DNA of 64,000 nucleotides, taken from NCBI GenBank assembly GCA_014904845.1, contig MU119227.1, positions 343,227 through 407,226 on the forward strand, read 5' to 3'. The translations under genes and the position numbers were made by a program. Shown here one piece after another: positions 59,900 to 64,000 of the stretch. Numbering within the stretch: the first letter of the stretch is position 1; the number at the start of each line of letters is the position of its first letter. The notes beneath the pieces were generated by a model. The model saw only the letters and a program-made list of their open reading frames with translations, did not search any database and was not told where the DNA came from. The DNA is from Acephala macrosclerotiorum. Lineage: Eukaryota > Ascomycota > Leotiomycetes > Helotiales > Mollisiaceae.

Positions 59900-61550
59900 A
59901 ATGATACTGTTATCACTATTCGTGTCGACGTTTGCATAAGAATTGCTCCTTCCGATGGGAAGGGGTCACAAAGAATGAGTGAAGAGAATTTCGAAATGCC
60001 GCTATTGCTTCTACTGCAAATGCTCTCTCTCAGTTGAAAGGAGAATTGGGGGGCTCCTCCCTCTCCGGCCGGCTCCTCAAACCACCATGCCAAGCATGTT
60101 GAAAGTCTCATCCGGTCACAAGGAGAAGGAACTCTTGGACGTTATTGGGTATTCGGCTGATTGGACCAAAAGCTGTATCTTCCCATCCAACAATATTCCA
60201 CATACGTCAACTACTATTTGCTAGCCTTACCTTTGGTTTCGCATTTGGGGGCTATAAAACCCTGTTTCGAGAGTGGCTGCATGCTCGCTATAAACTCCAC
60301 TTCTGAATGGCACAATAACAGAAGGAGGGTATACGCGTCGCCTGCAAGTTGCTCAATTTGTCGTGTTGTAGTGTAGCACGAGTAACCATTCACCCCCAGT
60401 GAACATCCACCCGGAGTAAACATGCAGATCAGGCTGTCATTGATCCACCTGCGTGATTAGGACTAGGAATGAATGGGAGTGGATAGAAGACAAGGACAAC
60501 TTGAAGTCTAATTGGGAATGAAGAAGAGGGGTTTGTAAGGTCAGCATAAGCCCCAATTTGGAGAAGTAGGCATAGTTGTGGATTTACAGGAGTTGTTCTT
60601 GGGTGTATTATTTGGCTGACTTGGCTCTGCCGAGGTCCTGAAGCAGTGATATGTAGATTGGCTTTGGGACTGTGTGCAGTAACGAACTTATGAGAACCCT
60701 GTTGGAACGGGAGGACTCAGAAGCTACTTCGGTCACGTGCAGGACGCAGGGTTCTCAAGAAAAAATTCTTACGAAAAACTGGTTCATAAGAGAAATTGCC
60801 TCATAGGAAAAAATTCATAGGAGAAGATGACTCATAGGAGACAATTCTTATGAACAAGTAGCTCATAAGAGAACACGGCAGATTGCACGTGACAAAGCAG
60901 CTTCTGTAGCTTTTCTCGCATCTGATTAGCTTATCACGTGATGAAATGAAATCAATTTTTGTTGCACATCGTAGGACTGCGTCCACGGAAGGACAAGTCA
61001 ATCAACTATTAAGAGTGGCTTGTGCATATCACAAAGGCCTAAGGTAATGGTCCTGCAACAAGTGATCAGGTAGGACACCCGCCTTGCAACCGGACAAACT
61101 CTGATAGGCGGCGGAGAATGCTTGGTAGCTAAAGCAAATGCTATGAAGCACGCTTTGTTGCTAGCACTATGAATGTAAATTCTCTTTCTGTCATCTTCGG
61201 TGATCTCCTCTGTGAGAGAGGGGAAGAATGCCTCGTAGGCGGCAGCCCTAGCAAAAGGTCTCGTCGGATAAGATTATCTAGGCCCCTCCTGACTACTCTT
61301 GAGGAGAACATGATCTAGAGATTCTGCGCACATCCCAAACTGTAGGCATATGGAGCAATCGTGAAGTCGCATGGGCTATGCAAGAAGGTGAATAATGAGA
61401 CGACGTTGAACATTCCGACAGCATGGGTCGGCAAGCCACAACCATACACGTGACACTGCACCCGCTCACCTTGAAAGCAGTCTTTTTTGTGCAAAAATAG
61501 AATAGTAGGACGTCTTTCGTACTTCACGCCGTGCTTTGCCTTTAACGGTC
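59900..61550. other. intergenic up to the second island
   Basis: About 1.65 kb. It contains the short-motif repeat at 60784-60872 and otherwise only brief frames. The composition becomes AT-only abruptly after about 61550. Confidence 0.5.
60784..60872. repeat. short direct repeats, TCATARGAGA-type
   Basis: TCATAAGAGA or TCATAGGA(G/A)A occurs at 60784, 60801, 60815, 60832 and 60863, spaced 17, 14, 17 and 31 bp. A related ATTCTTAYGA motif is interspersed. Non-coding; possibly a degenerate minisatellite. Confidence 0.6.
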
Positions 61551-61879
61551 TAATTTTAAACTAATATACTTTAATATTAATTTACTATAATAAATTTTTT
61601 ATATTTGTTTATTAATTTAAATTTTTTTATTTTAATTATTTACGTTTATAAAAAATTTTTAATTTTTTTTTATAATAATTTATTATTTATAAATTTTTTT
61701 TTTTTAATTTTAATATTAATAATACAATAAATTATATAAATAATATTACGTTTTTTAAAATTAATAAATTTTTATATTTAATTATATTTATATTTATATT
61801 TTTACATTTTTAAAATTATTTTATTAAAATTATAAATTTAAATAATTATAAAATATTTTAAATTATTATTTAATATAAT

Positions 61880-62530
61880 ATAAAATATTACGATTTAAAA
61901 ATAGATTTTAATTCTTTTTTAATTTATTTTATATTTTATAATTATTTTAATAAAATTATTAAATTAAATTTAAAAAGTTTAATTAAATAAAAATAAAAAA
62001 TATTATATTTAATTTCGATTAAAAATAATTAATTTAAAACGCTCGAAAAAAAAAAATTAAAATACTTTAAATATTTAAAATTTTTATATAATCGAATTTA
62101 AAAATATTAAAATTTCGAGAATTTTACGATTTTATTTATTTATTTATTAATTTAATAAATTTATTACAATTGAATTATAAATTGAATTTATATTTGAATT
62201 ATTTATATTTTTAATTGCAATATATTTAAATTAGTAATTATTATATAATTTCAATTTTAATTACGAAATATTATAAATCGTAATTTGTATTTATTAAAAA
62301 AAATTTATTATTTAATAAAATTTATACTCGAGAAATACGATTTATAATATCGTAATATAAATTTAAAAAATTATAAATCGTAAAATTTTTTTTTAATAAA
62401 TATAATTTTAATTACTATTTATAATTAATTAAATTAATCGTAAAAATTTAATATAAAAAACGAAAATTTTAAAAAAAAAAATTTAATATAAAAATTTAAT
62501 ATAAAATTTTTATCGATTTTAAATAAATTA
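61880..62530. repeat. dispersed AT-rich repeat, second-island copy
   Basis: Collinear with 48525-49150, same orientation; shared landmarks are listed there. The two copies differ mainly by A/T-G/C transitions and small indels, as expected if both were RIP-mutated. Confidence 0.65.
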
Positions 62531-63070
62531 TTTTTATTAATATTATATTATTAATAAATAATTTAAATATATATAAAATTTTCTTTGGATTTTAATATAC
62601 GTATTAATTTATTATTTTATTAAAATTATTTAAAAAACGAAACTCGAAATATAAAAATTTTATTTCGAAAATAAAAATAAAATAATATTAATTATATGCG
62701 ATTTCGAATTGCACGTAAATATTATATAATATTTATTTCGATATTAATAATTTTTTTTTATAATAAAAATATCGTCGTTTTTAATAATTTAAACGAATAA
62801 AATTTTTTTTTTTTATTATATATTATAAATATATAAAACTCGCTAATTTTATTATAAATAAAAATATTAAAAAAATAAAATTATATAATTAAATATTAAA
62901 AATAATATTAATTTATTAATATTATTTTTGAAATTTATTAAAATTTATAAATTTCGAATTTAAAATTTTTTTTTATTTTTAATTTGAAATTTCAAATAAT
63001 AATAATATTAAAAATAAATATTTTTTTATTTAATTTTTTTATTTATTTTCTTTTTATTAATTTTTTTTTT

Positions 63071-63358
63071 AATTTATTTTTTTATTTATATTTTAAAATA
63101 ATTAATATTTAAAAACTTTTTTAAAATTTTATTAAAAATTGATTTTATTATAATATTTATTAAATTGTTTTAATTATTAATTTATTTAATTTTTTATAGT
63201 TTTTTTTATTTTTTTTTTAATTTATTTTTTTATTTATATTTTAAAATAATTAATATTTAAAAACTTTTTTAAAATTTTATTAAAAATTGATTTTATTATA
63301 ATATTTATTAAATTGTTTTAATTATTAATTTATTTAATTTTTTATAGTTTTTTTTATT
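63071..63358. repeat. near-perfect tandem duplication, 148-bp period
   Basis: The unit starting AATTTATTTTTTTATTTATA at 63071 recurs at 63219. By eye the two copies are identical over about 140 bp, including TTTAAAAACTTTTTTAAAAT and TTGATTTTATTATAATATTT. Confidence 0.8.
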
Positions 63359-64000
63359 CGTATAATTATCGTAAAATTATAATATCGATTATTAAATACT
63401 TTTTTTTTAATTATTTCGAGTTTAATTAAATATTCGTAAAATAAATATAAATCGATATTATAATAAAATTATATACTCTTTTTTTAAAAATTTTTATAAA
63501 TAATTAATTTCGAGAGTAATATTAATTACGTGTTTTTTAATATATAAAGAATTTTCGCTTATTATAAACTAATTAATAACTTTTTTTATTTTTATTTTAA
63601 TTGATCGATAAATTGATTTACGAATTACGAATTACTTCGAATAAATTTAATTTATTAATTAAAACGAATTAATTTACGATTAAATTTTTTTATTTTATAT
63701 TTTATTATTTTTTTATATTAATAAAACGATATCGAGAAATGAATTATTTTAATAAATCTCATTAAAAACTATTTATATGCGATTTGTGTATTTTGTTTTT
63801 TATTATTATTAAAAAGAAATTTAAATTATTAAAAATCGAAAATTAAAAATTAATTAATAAAATTTTTTTATTTTAATTATATTATTCGAAATTAAATAAT
63901 TTAATTACGAAATTGTAAAATTATAAAAAAATATTAATTTATAAAAATTATATATTAAATTACTCGAAATAATTAATATTAAAACGAATATAAAAAAAAA

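Larger units (their letters stand above)
61550..64000. mobile_element. second AT-rich, RIP-type island (continues past window)
   Basis: The sequence switches from normal composition to nearly pure A/T at about 61550 and stays so to the window end. It contains a copy of the 600-bp repeat of the first island. Most residual C and G are in CpG. No gene can be read. It probably represents another RIP-inactivated repeat element, but its far end is not in the window and no inverted repeat like that at 45119 is seen at its left edge. Confidence 0.7.

Overview
This is a filamentous ascomycete nuclear contig, most probably Leotiomycetes-like (inference). Evidence: short introns of about 46-63 nt with GTAAGT-type donors and CTAAC/CTAAT branch sites; conserved fungal genes (a Gea/GBF1 Arf-GEF, Anp1 mannosyltransferase, Syf1 splicing factor, an Ufo1-like F-box protein); and extreme AT-rich islands with abrupt edges, as left by repeat-induced point mutation (RIP). 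Exon structures were built by hand from splice signals, and every intact model closes in frame.

Layout. 0-5 kb: two paralogous minus-strand genes encoding a half Zn2Cys6 motif (the first runs off the window). 5-18.5 kb: housekeeping block of gea1 (-), anp1 (-), a 251-bp MITE-like element and syf1 (+). 19-28 kb: a HeLo/STAND-type N-terminal domain protein, a decayed CrtC/AttH-like gene, and two Ser/Thr-rich cell-surface proteins. 30-37.5 kb: a membrane-anchored aspartic-protease-like protein that has lost its first catalytic motif, then an F-box/WD/UIM protein. 38-45 kb: a graveyard of broken genes (aldose 1-epimerase, Zn2Cys6 regulator, two ketopantoate-reductase relatives).

45.12-56.68 kb: one AT-rich block of 11.56 kb bounded by near-identical 36-bp GC-normal inverted repeats and a 6-bp target duplication (ACCAAA/ACCAAG). 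It sits inside a ketopantoate-reductase-type gene: the 5' piece lies to the right, the 3' piece to the left, and removing the block plus one duplication rejoins the frame through a Gly-Leu-Gly-Val motif. So the island is a RIP-mutated transposon insertion, with older repeats nested or repeated inside it. 57-60 kb: a broken GRF-zinc-finger gene and an intact coiled-coil gene. 61.55-64 kb: a second AT-rich island sharing a roughly 600-bp repeat with the first.

The most notable results are the exactly definable insertion, the confinement of most surviving C/G in the islands to CpG, the cluster of pseudogenes around the island, and the degenerate protease-like receptor. No complete novel multi-gene system is evident.
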